NCBI GenBank assembly: GCA_009746045.1
Contig: RPFO01000156.1
Location: 508,278-569,376, forward strand
DNA: 61,099 nucleotides
Source of the DNA: Mesostigma viride
Lineage: Eukaryota; Streptophyta; Mesostigmatophyceae; Mesostigmatales; Mesostigmataceae
Direction of reading: 5' to 3'
The notes under the pieces were generated by a model. The model searched no databases and had not been told where the DNA came from. It saw only the letters and a program-made list of their open reading frames with translations. Positions 45,325-56,053 of the stretch are shown here, piece by piece. The position numbers and the translations under genes are program-made. Positions within the stretch are counted from its first letter, which is position 1. Each line of letters opens with the position of its first letter.

Positions 45325-45668
45325 GTTTCTCAGTTTTTCTCAGGCCTTAAGTTTCCCAGATATTCTCAGTCTCAGATTTTCTCAGGCAGCAACCTGAGAA
45401 AAAACCGGGCGCCTGAGAAATTTCGTTCCTGAGAAAAAAAAATCTCAGGCCAGGCGACTTTCTCAGGCTGATCTCAGTTTTTTCTCAGTTTTCTCAGTTT
45501 TCTCAGGTGATTTTCTCAGTTTTCCTGAGAAAACTGAGATTTTTCTCAGTTGATATCAGGAAATCTCAGGAAATCTCAGGACATCTCAGGAAATAGTCAG
45601 GAAATCTCAGGCAGCCTTCCTGAGAAGACTGAGAAAACTGAGAAAAACTGAGAAAACTCTCAGATCTG
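45325..45668. repeat. Right subterminal CTCAG/CTGAG array
   Basis: Mirror counterpart of 40018-40365 with TTTTCTCAGTTTTCTCAG runs and GAGAAAACTGAGAAA runs in both orientations, directly inside the GAGTTCCTAGTG end. Confidence 0.9.
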
Positions 45669-45794
45669 AGTTCCTAGTGGTGGGCATCGAAGATTGGTGT
45701 CTAGATGCTAGTCGGTGCCTAAGCAAGGTACGGAAGCCAGTGCGCGCCGGGACGGTTGACCAGAGAACCGTCGCCCTCGGTAGCACAGATCCGC

Positions 45795-45895
45795 TGAGTG
45801 CCGGTAGTCTCGGGTTAGAGGCTCGAGCATGCACTATCGGGTAGCCTACCGGTAGTCTCGGGTTAGAGGCTCGAGCATGCCTTATCGGTTAGCGC
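45795..45895. repeat. ~50-bp direct duplication
   Basis: CCGGTAGTCTCGGGTTAGAG followed by GCTCGAGCATGC and TTATCGG occurs twice in tandem. Confidence 0.8.
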
Positions 45896-46095
45896 CGCGC
45901 CGCTGAGCTCCTTGCGGCCTGGCCAGCTGCAAGGGTTCAATAGCAATCAGTGGCGGCTGCGGGCTCAGCCTCCCACAATCGGTTCCCCAAACAACAAAAA
46001 TCCCGTCTCCATCGCCGGCGTGCTAGCCAGCGGTGAAGGGCGTTCAACTTGTATTCACAACAGTCAACATTACCGTTGACCATTTTTCTGGGCTC

Positions 46096-46567
46096 ATGGC
46101 GCTTGGCGCGGAGCGAACGCCAGCTCCAACCCAGGACCAGGGAACGCAAGCATCAACTCCGGCGGATGCATGGGAGTGGCGCAGCCACCGTGGCGACTGA
46201 GCCAGCTGGTGGCTCGGTCAGCACAGCTCCGGGGCAGCAGTCAGCACCAACTGCCCGGAAAGTTTTCAAGAAAGAAGAGCTGCCAAGTAAGCTGCCAGAA
46301 ATTCTGACGCCGTCCGCCGTGGAGGAGTTTATTAACAGCCTGGGCGAGCTCCGGCAGGACTACAACGAACTGTCCGACGCAGTTTTCCTCACCAAGCTGC
46401 GCCGGTCAGAGGTATGCAACGAGGCTACGGGTAATGCGGACGTGCGAGGGGTCATTATCAACGCCAGCAAAGAGGCGTGGACCTGGCCCGACACAGTGAA
46501 GGCCCTGCAGGAGGTGCTCGACACCTCAAGCTTTCCTGACGAGGAAAATGAGGGGCAGGCGCAGTAA
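46096..46567 (+). other. Gag-like ORF, frameshifted N-terminus
   Basis: The frame starting at ATG 46166 reads a Ser/Thr/Ala-rich start, KKEELPSKLPEILTPSAVEE, FINSLGELRQDYNELSDAVF and DTSSFPDEENEGQAQ. An ATG at 46096 in another frame (MALGAERTPAPTQDQGTQAS) looks like the true N-terminus, followed by a frameshift near 46190. The helical, charged, cysteine-poor character suggests a capsid/gag-like protein. No zinc knuckle seen; inference only. Confidence 0.4.
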
Positions 46568-47095
46568 ACCTTTTTATAAACGCAATGTGTAGGATATGGT
46601 TGCAATGCAGCAATGTGTGAATATGGTTGGAAACGGAGCGTTTTTTAAATTGGATAATGTTACAGCGCTCACACACTTGAGGCTTGTACACGAGTTTGCC
46701 AAGTCAAGGCAACACACGTGAGGCGGGCTCGCAAGAGATGCCCAATTGGCACTGGCCTATTCTTTATATACTTGTGCACTGTGCTTGCTAGTCCTGAGCA
46801 GCCTAGGAGGCCTGCTCAGTAATAACACCCCCGGTACAGTATTCACTACCTGTACAGCGCCCAGTTCCTATACAGTAGGTCTGCCATACAGGTACAGTGA
46901 CCACAGAGGACAGTCCACAGTGACTATCGCATCTGCACCTAGAAGTCCAGGACTAAACCTGCGGTACCAACAGACCACAGGTTAAGGTTCCTATTTCCTG
47001 CGTACGACGTATTAATCCAATACCGTCGTAGGTTCAGCACCTAATTCCTGTCAGCCCAGGAATTACTGTCGACCCCATATGTCGTCGGCAAATAT
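46568..47095. other. Unassigned DNA with TACAG/CTGTA dyads
   Basis: Several short dyads such as GGTACAGT...CCTGTACAG near 46830-46905. No gene. Confidence 0.35.
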
Positions 47096-47099
47096 TCAC

Positions 47100-47600
47100 G
47101 TCCGACTTAGAAGAACAGCCGGCTCGCGCTCGCGCGCGACCGGGAAGTCGGAACGCCATAACTTTCTTGATACTTGTCGGAATGAACTCGTTCCGGTGCC
47201 GCTGGAATCGCAGAGATATGCCGAATCAGGAACACGCCAATGCGCTTGGCGTTAACTCCAATCCTTTCTTTTCTTGAGCTGTAGCAGCTCACACAAGTCT
47301 ACATACAAACACACACAATGGGTACTGGACATCCTCCCCGACTACAAGTCACAACCCGCTGGGCATGACAGTCAGCTTGGATTCCTTATTATATGTACAT
47401 AGCACCCATACTGGTTCAGGAGCACAAACAAATTACAATGAGTCCCTATCCCTTCACGGGAGGCTCGTTGTGTTACCCATGTACAAGAGGTTGGCCAACT
47501 GTGGCAGCCCATAGGTGTTCAGCTAAGAACTTGAGAAGTATGTACAACCTTCAGGACCTTAGGCGAAACCCCACAGATCACCCACAACAGCTCATCAGAA
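47100..47600 (+). mobile_element. LTR-like segment, copy 2
   Basis: Diverged partner of 35880-36560 (see shared phrases there), with TTAACTCCAATCCTTTCTTT and GGACATCCTCCCCGAC, then ATTACAATGAGTCCCTATCC. No paired LTR was defined. Confidence 0.4.
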
Positions 47601-47718
47601 AACATTGCTGACCCCCAGACGGGAGTCGGCGCCGGCCCCTTATCAAAATACTGAGACACAACATCTACGCGAAGCACATGCAAAACACAAGCTCCTATAC
47701 TCATTCCAACCGTGGAAA

Positions 47719-47941
47719 ATCAGGCGTTTTCGTGCTGGCGTTTTCGCCCCGTTTGCTGAAGGCGCACCTGTTCGGAGTGCTGTTGCTGTTGCTTTTGTCG
47801 CTCAGCGGCCTTCGCAACCTGTTGGTTGTGTCTGTCCCGCAGCGTTTGTGTAAAGCCTTCTTGGTGCGATGGATTACCATGCTGCGGCGATGGTTGCTGC
47901 GGCAGTTCCGGCCTTGGGGGATCCTCATCAACTTGCGCCAT
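47719..47941 (-). other. Gag-like N-terminal ORF, unit 1 (truncated)
   Basis: MAQVDEDPPRPELPQQPSPQ start, then a Gln-rich predicted coiled coil. It runs into an early stop after GRKRQHENA, because unit 1 is not followed by a minisatellite on this side. It differs from units 2-4 at several residues. Confidence 0.4.
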
Positions 47942-48037
47942 TCCGCTGTGCGTCGGGACTTGAACCTGTCAGAACAGAATCATACAATGGAGATTGGGCA
48001 GGGCAAAGCATGTAACAGCCAAGGAGAAATCGTGCCA

Positions 48038-49249
48038 TCATTGCATTGCAAGGACTTGCGCGACTACTGAAAGGGTTCCTGATACTAATTCACAATGTCG
48101 AGTGCTACATGGACCAAAACATGCAGCTACGAAAACACAAATGCAGCCGCCCTTGCGTGCATGGTGTGTGTACGTGTGTGTGCAGCCGCCCCGTGGTTGC
48201 GCGGTGTATGTACATGTGTGTGCAGCCGCCCCTTGCGTGCGCGGTGTATGTACATGTGTGTGCAGCCGCCCCTTGCGTGCGCGGTGTGTGTACGTGTGTG
48301 TGCAGCCGCCCCTTCCGTGCATGGTGTGTGTACGTGTGTGTGCAGCCGCCCCTTGCGTGCGCGGTGTATGTACATGTGAGTGCAGCCGCCCCTTGCGTGC
48401 GCGGTGTATGTACGTCTGTGTGCAGCCGCCCCTTGCGTGCGCGGTGGATGTACGTGTGTGTGCAGCCGCACCTTGCCTGCGCGGTGGATGTACATGTGTG
48501 TGCAGCCGCCCCTTGCGTGCGCGGTGTATGTACATGTGTGTGCAGCCGCCCCTTGCGTGCGCGGTGTATGTACATGTGTGTGCAGCCGCCCCTTGCGTGC
48601 GTGGTGTGTGTACGTGTGTGTGCAGCCGCCCCTTGCGTGCGCGGTAGATGTACGTGTGTGTGCAGCCACCCCTTGCGTGCGCGGTGTATGTACGTGTGTG
48701 TGCAGCCGCCCCTTGCGTGCGCGGTGTATGTACATGTGTGTGCAGTCGCCCCTTCCCTGCATGGTGTGTGTACGTGTGTGTGCAGCCGCCCCTTCCGTGC
48801 ATGGTGTGTGTACATGTGAGTGCAGCCGGCCCTTCCGTGCATGGTGTGTGTATGTGTGTGTGCAGCCGCCCCTTGCGTGCATGGTATATGTACATGTGAG
48901 TGTAGCCGGCCCTTGCGTGCATGGTGTGTGTACGTGTGTGTGCAGCCGCCCCGTGGTTGCGCGGTGTATGTACATGTGAGTGTTGTTGTTGCCTCTGCTG
49001 TTCATTGCACTGCCACAGTGCTTGTTGAAGGAGTTGTTCCTGCTCGCGTTTTCGCCCCATTTGCTGAAGGCGCACCTGTTCGGAGTGCTGTTGGTGTTGC
49101 TTTTGTCGCTCAGCGGCCTTCGCAACCTGTTGGTTGTGTCTCTCCCGCAGCGTTTGTGTAAAGTCTTCTTGGTGCGATGGATTACCATGCTGCGGCGATG
49201 GTTGCTGCGGCAGTTCCGGCCTTGGGGGATCCTCATCAACTTGCGCCAT
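48038..49249 (-). other. Gag-like N-terminus fused to minisatellite ORF, unit 2
   Basis: 403 codons. About 90 residues begin MAQVDEDPPRPELPQQPSPQ and end in a Gln-rich coiled coil (EQEQLLQQALWQCNEQQRQQ). Then comes a 40-residue periodic His/Thr/Arg-rich segment (HTHVHTPRTQGAAAHTRTYT-like) encoded by three successive 40-bp units, and a short unique C-terminus. The coiled-coil head resembles retroelement gag proteins. Whether the periodic tail is translated is unknown, since every frame of the repeat is open. Confidence 0.4.
48139..48981. repeat. 40-bp minisatellite, array 1 (~21 units)
   Basis: Variation is concentrated in four positions/blocks (GCGCGG or GCATGG; TGTATG, TGTGTG or GGATG; ACATG or ACGTG; GTGTG or GAGTG). 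Confidence 0.95.
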
Positions 49250-49412
49250 TCCGCTGTGCGTCGGGACTTGAACCTGTCAGAACAGAATCATACAATGGAG
49301 ATAGGGCAGGGCAAAGCATGTAACAGCCAAGGAGAAATCGTGCCATCATTGCATTGCAAGGACTTGCGCGACTACTGAAAGGGTTCCTGATACTAATTCA
49401 CAATGTCGAGTG

Positions 49413-50558
49413 CTACATGGACCAAAACATGCAGCTACGAAAACACAAATGCAGCCGCCCCTTGCGTGCATGGTGTGTGTACGTGTGTGTGCAGCCGCCC
49501 CGTGGTTGCGCGGTGTATGTACATGTGTGTGCAGCCGCCCCTTGCGTGCGCGGTGTATGTACATGTGTGTGCAGCCGCCCCTTGCGTGCGCGGTGTGTGT
49601 ACGTGTGTGTGCAGCCGCCCCTTCCGTGCATGGTGTGTGTACGTGTGTGTGCAGCCGCCCCTTGCGTGCGCGGTGTATGTACATGTGAGTGCAGCCGCCC
49701 CTTGCGTGCGCGGTGTATGTACGTCTGTGTGCAGCCGCCCCTTGCGTGCGCGGTGGATGTACGTGTGTGTGCAGCCGCACCTTGCCTGCGCGGTGGATGT
49801 ACATGTGTGTGCAGCCGCCCCTTGCGTGCGCGGTGTATGTACATGTGTGTGCAGCCGCCCCTTGCGTGCGCGGTGTATGTACATGTGTGTGCAGCCGCCC
49901 CTTGCGTGCGTGGTGTGTGTACGTGTGTGTGCAGCCGCCCCTTGCGTGCGCGGTAGATGTACGTGTGTGTGCAGCCACCCCTTGCGTGCGCGGTGTATGT
50001 ACGTGTGTGTGCAGCCGCCCCTTGCGTGCGCGGTGTATGTACGTGTGTGTGCAGTCGCCCCTTCCCTGCATGGTGTGTGTACGTGTGTGTGCAGCCGCCC
50101 CTTCCGTGCATGGTGTGTGTACATGTGAGTGCAGCCGGCCCTTCCGTGCATGGTGTGTGTATGTGTGTGTGCAGCCGCCCCTTGCGTGCATGGTATATGT
50201 ACATGTGAGTGTGGCCGGCCCTTGCGTGCATGGTGTGTGTACGTGTGTGTGCAGCCGCCCCGTGGTTGCGCGGTGTATGTACATGTGAGTGTTGTTGTTG
50301 CCTCTGCTGTTCATTGCACTGCCACAGTGCTTGTTGAAGGAGTTGTTCCTGCTCGCGTTTTCGCCCCATTTGCTGAAGGCGCACCTGTTCGGAGTGCTGT
50401 TGGTGTTGCTTTTGTCGCTCAGCGGCCTTCGCAACCTGTTGGTTGTGTCTCTCCCGCAGCGTTTGTGTAAAGTCTTCTTGGTGCGATGGATTACCATGCT
50501 GCGGCGATGGTTGCTGCGGCAGTTCCGGCCTTGGGGGATCCTCATCAACTTGCGCCAT
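49413..50558 (-). other. Gag-like N-terminus fused to minisatellite ORF, unit 3
   Basis: 381 codons, near-identical head to unit 2. The tail is in a different register because unit 2's array lost one C at its far edge (GCCGCCCTT for GCCGCCCCTT), so the C-terminus differs. Confidence 0.4.
49449..50290. repeat. 40-bp minisatellite, array 2 (~21 units)
   Basis: Unit-by-unit order of variants matches array 1 almost completely, showing that the arrays were duplicated as blocks. Confidence 0.95.
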
Positions 50559-50743
50559 TCCGCTGTGCGTCGGGACTTGAACCTGTCAGAACAGAATCAT
50601 ACAATGGAGATTGGGCAGGGCAAAGCATGTAACAGCCAAGGAGAAATCGTGCCATCATTGCATTGCAAGGACTTGCGCGACTACTGAAAGGGTTCCTGAT
50701 ACTAATTCACAATGTCAAGTGCTACATGGACCAAAACATGCAG

Positions 50744-52147
50744 CTACGAAAACACAAATGCAGCCGCCCCTTGCGTGCATGGTGTGTGTACGTGTGTGTG
50801 CAGCCGCCCCGTGGTTGCGCGGTGTATGTACATGTGTGTGCAGCCGCCCCTTGCGTGCGCGGTGTATGTACATGTGTGTGCAGCCGCCCCTTGCGTGCGC
50901 GGTGTGTGTACGTGTGTGTGCAGCCGCCCCTTCCGTGCATGGTGTGTGTACGTGTGTGTGCAGCCGCCCCTTGCGTGCGCGGTGTATGTACATGTGAGTG
51001 CAGCCGCCCCTTGCGTGCGCGGTGTATGTACGTGTGTGTGCAGCCGCCCCTTCCGTGCATGGTGTGTGTACGTGTGTGTGCAGCCGCCCCTTGCGTGCAT
51101 GGTATATGTACATGTGAGTGTAGCCGGCCCTTGCGTGCATGGTGTGTGTACGTGTGTGTGCAGCCGCCCCGTGGTTGCGCGGTGTATGTACATGTGAGTG
51201 CAGCCGCCCCTTGCGTGCGCGGTGTATGTACATGTGAGTGCAGCCGGCCCTTGCGTGCATAATGTGTGTACGTGTGTGTGCAGCCGCCCCTTGCGTGCGC
51301 GGTGGATGTACGTGTGTGTGCAGCCGCCCCTTGCGTGCATGGTGTATGTACATGTGTGTGCAGCCGCCCCGTGGTTGCGCGGTCGATGTACATGTGTGTG
51401 CAGCCGCCCCTTGCGTGCGCGGTGTATGTACATGTGTGTGCAGCCGCCCCTTGCGTGCGCGGTGTATGTACATGTGTGTGCAGCCGGCCCTTGCGTGCAT
51501 GGTGTGTGTACATGTGAGTGCAGCCGGCCCTTGCGTGCGCGGTGTATGTACGTGTGTGTGCACTCGCCCCTTGCGTGCGCGGTGGATGTACGTGTGTGTG
51601 CAGCCGCCCCTTGCGTGCGCGGTGTATGTACGTGTGTGTGCAGTCGCCCCTTCCCTGCATGGTGTGTGTACGTGTGTGTGCAGCCGCCCCTTCCGTGCAT
51701 GGTGTGTGTACATGTGAGTGCAGCCGGCCCTTCCGTGCATGGTGTGTGTATGTGTGTGTGCAGCCGCCCCTTGCGTGCATGGTATATGTACATGTGAGTG
51801 TAGCCGGCCCTTGCGTGCATGGTGTGTGTACGTGTGTGTGCAGCCGCCCCGTGGTTGCGCGGTGTATGTACATGTGAGTGTTGTTGTTGCCTCTGCTGTT
51901 CATTGCACTGCCACAGTGCTTGTTGAAGGAGTTGTTCCTGCTCGCGTTTTCGCCCCATTTGCTGAAGGCGCACCTGTTCGGAGTGCTGTTGGTGTTGCTT
52001 TTGTCGCTCAGCGGCCTTCGCAACCTGTTGGTTGTGTCTCTCCCGCAGCGTTTGTGTAAAGTCTTCTTGGTGCGATGGATTACCATGCTGCGGCGATGGT
52101 TGCTGCGGCAGTTCCGGCCTTGGGGGATCCTCATCAACTTGCGCCAT
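50744..52147 (-). other. Gag-like N-terminus fused to minisatellite ORF, unit 4
   Basis: 467 codons, same head. The array behind it is longer by seven 40-bp units, lengthening the periodic tail. Confidence 0.4.
50758..51880. repeat. 40-bp minisatellite, array 3 (~28 units)
   Basis: The first and last units follow the order of arrays 1-2. The middle is rearranged and expanded by seven units. Confidence 0.95.
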
Positions 52148-52345
52148 TCCGCTGTGCGTCGGGACTTGAACCTGTCAGAACAGAATCATACAATGGAGAT
52201 TGGGCAGGGCAAAGCATGTAACAGCCAAGGAGAAATCGTGCCATCATTGCATTGCAAGGACTTGCGCGACTACTGAAAGGGTTCCTGATACTAATTCACA
52301 ATGTCGAGTGCTACATGGACCAAAACATGCAGCTACGAAAACACA

Positions 52346-53254
52346 AATGCAGCCGCCCCTTGCGTGCATGGTGTGTGTACGTGTGTGTGCAGCCGCCCCG
52401 TGGTTGCGCGGTGTATGTACATGTGTGTGCAGCCGCCCCTTGCGTGCGCGGTGTATGTACATGTGTGTGCAGCCGCCCTTGCGTGCGCGGTGTGTGTACG
52501 TGTGTGTGCAGCCGCCCCTTCCGTGCATGGTGTGTGTACGTGTGTGTGCAGCCGCCCCTTGCGTGCGCGGTGTATGTACATGTGAGTGCAGCCGCCCCTT
52601 GCGTGCGCGGTGTATGTACGTGTGTGTGCAGCCGCCCCTTCCGTGCATGGTGTGTGTACGTGTGTGTGCAGCCGCCCTTGCGTGCATGGTATATGTACAT
52701 GTGAGTGTAGCCGGCCCTTGCGTGCATGGTGTGTGTACGTGTGTGTGCAGCCGCCCCGTGGTTGCGCGGTGTATGTACATGTGAGTGCAGCCGCCCCTTG
52801 CGTGCGCGGTGTATGTACATGTGAGTGCAGCCGCCCTTGCGTGCATAATGTGTGTACGTGTGTGTGCAGCCGCCCCTTGCGTGCGCGGTGGATGTACGTG
52901 TGTGTGCAGCCGCCCCTTGCGTGCATGGTGTATGTACATGTGTGTGCAGCCGCCCCGTGGTTGCGCGGTGGATGTACATGTGTGTGCAGCCGCCCCTTGC
53001 GTGCGCGGTGTATGTACATGTGTGTGCAGCCGCCCCTTGCGTGCGCGGTGTATGTACATGTGTGTGCAGCCGGCCCTTGCGTGCATGGTGTGTGTACATG
53101 TGAGTGCAGCCGGCCCTTGCGTGCGCGGTGTATGTACGTGTGTGTGCACTCGCCCCTTGCGTGCGCGGTGGATGTACGTGTGTGTGCAGCCGCCCCTTGC
53201 GTGCGCGGTGTGTGTACGTGTGTGTGCAGCCGCCCCGTGCGTGCATGTACATGT
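52346..53254. repeat. 40-bp minisatellite, array 4 with 39-bp variants
   Basis: About 23 units following the array 3 order, but at least three units lack one C (near 52472, 52669 and 52828). Confidence 0.95.
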
Positions 53255-53531
53255 GTGAAGAAATAAGCAATAGTGAATGAAATAGTAAAAAGAAAATCAT
53301 TCCAGCATATGTATGTACAAGTTTTTAGTAGTACACTATGACTATCGTCAAACATAACAAATTTATATATTTCTCTACACACACGAACAACACACCCAAC
53401 ACACACACACACACACACTATGTTTGCACCCAAGACACACACCAACATCCTAAAAACAAGACACCAACACACAAGACAGCCAACACACACCCAACACACA
53501 CACACACACAACACACACATAACACACCTAC
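53255..53531. other. Unique interruption with (CA)n
   Basis: 277 bp of AT-rich non-repeat DNA with CACACA-rich sequence at 53380-53525 separates arrays 4 and 5. Probably an insertion into the minisatellite. Confidence 0.7.
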
Positions 53532-54010
53532 ATGTGAGTGCAGCCGGCCCTTGCGTGCGCGGTGTATGTACATGTGAGTGCAGCCGGCCCTTGCTTGCGC
53601 GGTGTATGTACATGTGTGTGCAGCCGCCCCTTGCTTGCGCGGTGTATGTCCATGTGTGTGCAGCCGCCCCTTGCGTGCGCGGTGGATGTACGTGTGTGTG
53701 CAGCCGCCCCGTGGTTGCGCGGTGGATGTACATGTGTGTGCAGCCGCCCCTTGCGTGCGCGGTGTATGTACATGTGAGTGCAGCCGGCCCTTGCGTGCAT
53801 AATGTGTGTACGTGTGTGTGCAGCCGCCCCTTGCGTGCGCGGTGGATGTACGTGTGTGTGCAGCCGCCCTTGCGTGCGCGGTGGATGTACGTGTGTGTGC
53901 AGCCGCCCCTTCCGTGCATGGTGTGTGTACGTGTGTGTGCAGCCGGCCCTTGCGTGCATAATGTGTGTACGTGTGTGTGCAGCCGCCCCTTGCGTGCATG
54001 GTGTGTTGCA
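53532..54010. repeat. 40-bp minisatellite, array 5 (~12 units)
   Basis: Includes TTGCTTGC variants not seen elsewhere. It ends in a truncated unit before ACCAAAACATGCAGCTACGA. Confidence 0.95.
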
Positions 54011-54189
54011 TGGACCCTTGCGTGCATGGACCAAAACATGCAGCTACGAAAACACAAATTATCGTGTTTCTTTGCTCACGTCTGCAGTTGCATCTTCACC
54101 AGACTTGTGCGAGCACGGGCCCGGGTTCGCTTCTACATCTCCATCCGCAGTAAGATCCTTCTCCCACCCATTTGTGAGCTGCTTCCACC

Positions 54190-54327
54190 ACGTGCGAGCA
54201 TCCTGCTGCTGCTGCTGGTGCTGGTGCTGGTGCCAATGCCACCACTTGCGACCATCCTGTGTCTGCTGGTGCTGGTTCGGCTTCGTTGTCGTCGTCGTCG
54301 CCGTCGTCGCCGCCGTCGTCGTCGTCG

Positions 54328-54364
<37 letters not shown>

Positions 54365-54387
54365 GTGGTGGTGCTGCTTCGTCTGCT

Positions 54388-54456
<69 letters not shown>

Positions 54457-54503
54457 CTTCTGCTTCGTCTGCTTCGTCTGCTTCGCCTGCTTCGTCTTCT
54501 TCT

Positions 54504-54535
<32 letters not shown>

Positions 54536-54654
54536 TGGTGGTGCTGCTTCGTCGTGCTGCTGCTGCTGCTGCTGCTGGTGGTGGTGGTGGTGGTGGTGCT
54601 GCTTCGTCTGCTGCTGCTGCTGGTGGTGGTGGTGCTGCTCCGTCTGCTGCTCCG

Positions 54655-54709
<55 letters not shown>

Positions 54710-54779
54710 GTGGTGCTGGTGTGGTGTTGGTGTTGGTGTTGGTGTTGGTGTTGGTGTTGGTGTTGGTGTGCTGTGTGTG

Positions 54780-54873
<94 letters not shown>

Positions 54874-54900
54874 TCGTCTGCTTCGTCTGCTTCGTCTTCG

Positions 54901-54936
<36 letters not shown>

Positions 54937-54960
54937 GGTGCTTTTTTGTCTGCTGCTGGT
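54190..54960. repeat. CTG/CAG and related trinucleotide expansions
   Basis: Runs of GCT (for example 54780-54871, about 30 units, and 54390-54452), GGT, CGT and TTC triplets, plus (GGTGTT)8 at about 54720-54767. All keep the triplet register, so poly-Gln is maintained on the minus strand. Confidence 0.95.
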
Positions 54961-55099
54961 GTTGCTGCCGCCTCCACTTTCCATGGTTTTTCCGCGACAG
55001 CGCCCTCCAGGTTCTCCTTGAGCGCCTAATATTAATAAATTGCCCACCCCATGGGCACAAATAAGCGTCTAGCCCGATGGGTTGGAGAGATAGCCCGAT

Positions 55100-55615
55100 G
55101 GATGGAGAGATGTAGCGATGGAGGGATGGGGGGGTGGATAGGTGGACGAATGGGTGCGAGCTTTGGTGGTGGTGGAGAAAATGGAGGGTGGGAGACGTAG
55201 GCGTGTTCATGGATTGCTGGATTAAGGAAAGGGTGGAGGGAGGCACACACCACGGGAGTGGTGGATGGGCAGGGCAACGGATGGATGGAGGGTGGGATGA
55301 AAGTATGGATTCTTGAATGGCGGGGTGGAGGCATGCCTCAGAGGGAGGGAAGGTGTGTGGGCTGGAGGGAGGGATGGAGCGATGGAGGGATGGGGGGGTG
55401 GAGGGGTAGGCTTTTGGATACAAGCTTTGGTGGCGATGGAGGAAATTGAGGGTGGGAGACGTAGGCGTGTTCATGGATGGCTGGATGAAGGCAAGGGTGG
55501 AGGGAGGCACAAACCACGGGAGTGGTGGATGGGCAGGGCGATGGATGGATGGAGGATGGGATGACGAAACGGAGTCTTTGGTGGCGGGGTGGAGGCATGC
55601 CTCCAAGGTAGGAAA
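55100..55615. repeat. ~258-bp tandem duplication, GGATGG-rich
   Basis: Units about 55114-55371 and 55372-55615 share GGGTGGGAGACGTAGGCGTG, TTCATGGAT, ACCACGGGAGTGGTGGATGG and GGCGGGGTGGAGGCATGCCT. Confidence 0.85.
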
Positions 55616-56045
55616 GGTGGGAGTGGAAAATGTTGGGATGGATCCAGTAAGGCCAGGAAGGGCGAATGGTTGCAAGATAGCAAAGTGGGAAACTGGGTGG
55701 GAAACTGGGATCGCCATGTGGATGCGGAACTGGTAGAAGTCGGGGAGGGCAAGCTGGTGCCAGTTGGATCCGCCACCATAAATGCCTGCATGAAAGGGAG
55801 CATTCAAAGTGGTGCCGATAATTGTTCAGACAAATGTGACCAGTCAAAGAATTCCTAGCTGGCTTTGGAGTGAAAAGAGCCACAATACTTTACTAGGTGG
55901 AGTGTGTGCCTGCCTGCCCTAAAAGTGGTAAGAAAGTAATTACTTGAATCTCTGATCGCAGTAACCAATGCACAGCTATGGTGCAAGCAAGCTAAAGCTT
56001 CACAATCCGAATACCAAGTGACTGGCACTGTACATGCATGAAGGA
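55616..56045. other. Unassigned DNA
   Basis: No feature supported apart from the 3' flank of the minus-strand gene. Confidence 0.4.
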
Positions 56046-56053
56046 ATTTTATT

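Larger units (their letters stand above)
47715..54055. repeat. Higher-order tandem array: gag-like flank plus 40-bp minisatellite
   Basis: Four tandem copies of a roughly 470-bp flank, with equivalent minus-strand ATGs at 47941, 49249, 50558 and 52147. Each is followed on the plus strand by a minisatellite of TGCAGCCGCC-CCTTGCGTGC-GCGGTGTATG-TACATGTGTG (40 bp). Spacing is 1308, 1309 and 1589 bp; the 280-bp difference is exactly seven 40-bp units. Each array begins after ACCAAAACATGCAGCTACGA. A fifth array (53532-54010) ends with the same phrase at 54029. Confidence 0.95.
54059..55807 (-). other. Gln-rich ORF with C-terminal 2A-like motif (LINE ORF1-like?)
   Basis: Minus-strand frame of 582 codons, without an upstream ATG before about 55717. 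The N-terminal part is encoded by the duplicated 55100-55615 DNA (Pro/Ser/His-rich, probably not genuine). Then come basic residues, long poly-Gln with Thr, His and Ala/Glu blocks (54190-54960), DARTWWKQLTNGWEKDLTAD and the octapeptide DVEANPGP at 54139-54116, followed by 18 residues (CSHKSGEDATADVSKETR) and stop. D(V/I)ExNPGP is the hallmark of 2A ribosome-skipping peptides, which occur in the N-terminal regions of several non-LTR retrotransposons. A GTGAGC donor-like site follows ACTGCAGAC near 54083. No RT lies downstream, so the element is truncated. Confidence 0.45.

Noticed and set aside
48046-53266. Plus-strand Cys/Val/Arg-rich ORFs across the minisatellite
   Set aside because: Every frame of the 40-bp repeat is open. 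These lack any unique head, so there is less reason to believe them than the minus-strand ORFs headed by MAQVDEDPP.
47715-54055. CRISPR-like regular repeats
   Set aside because: The repeats are contiguous without spacers and the genome is eukaryotic.
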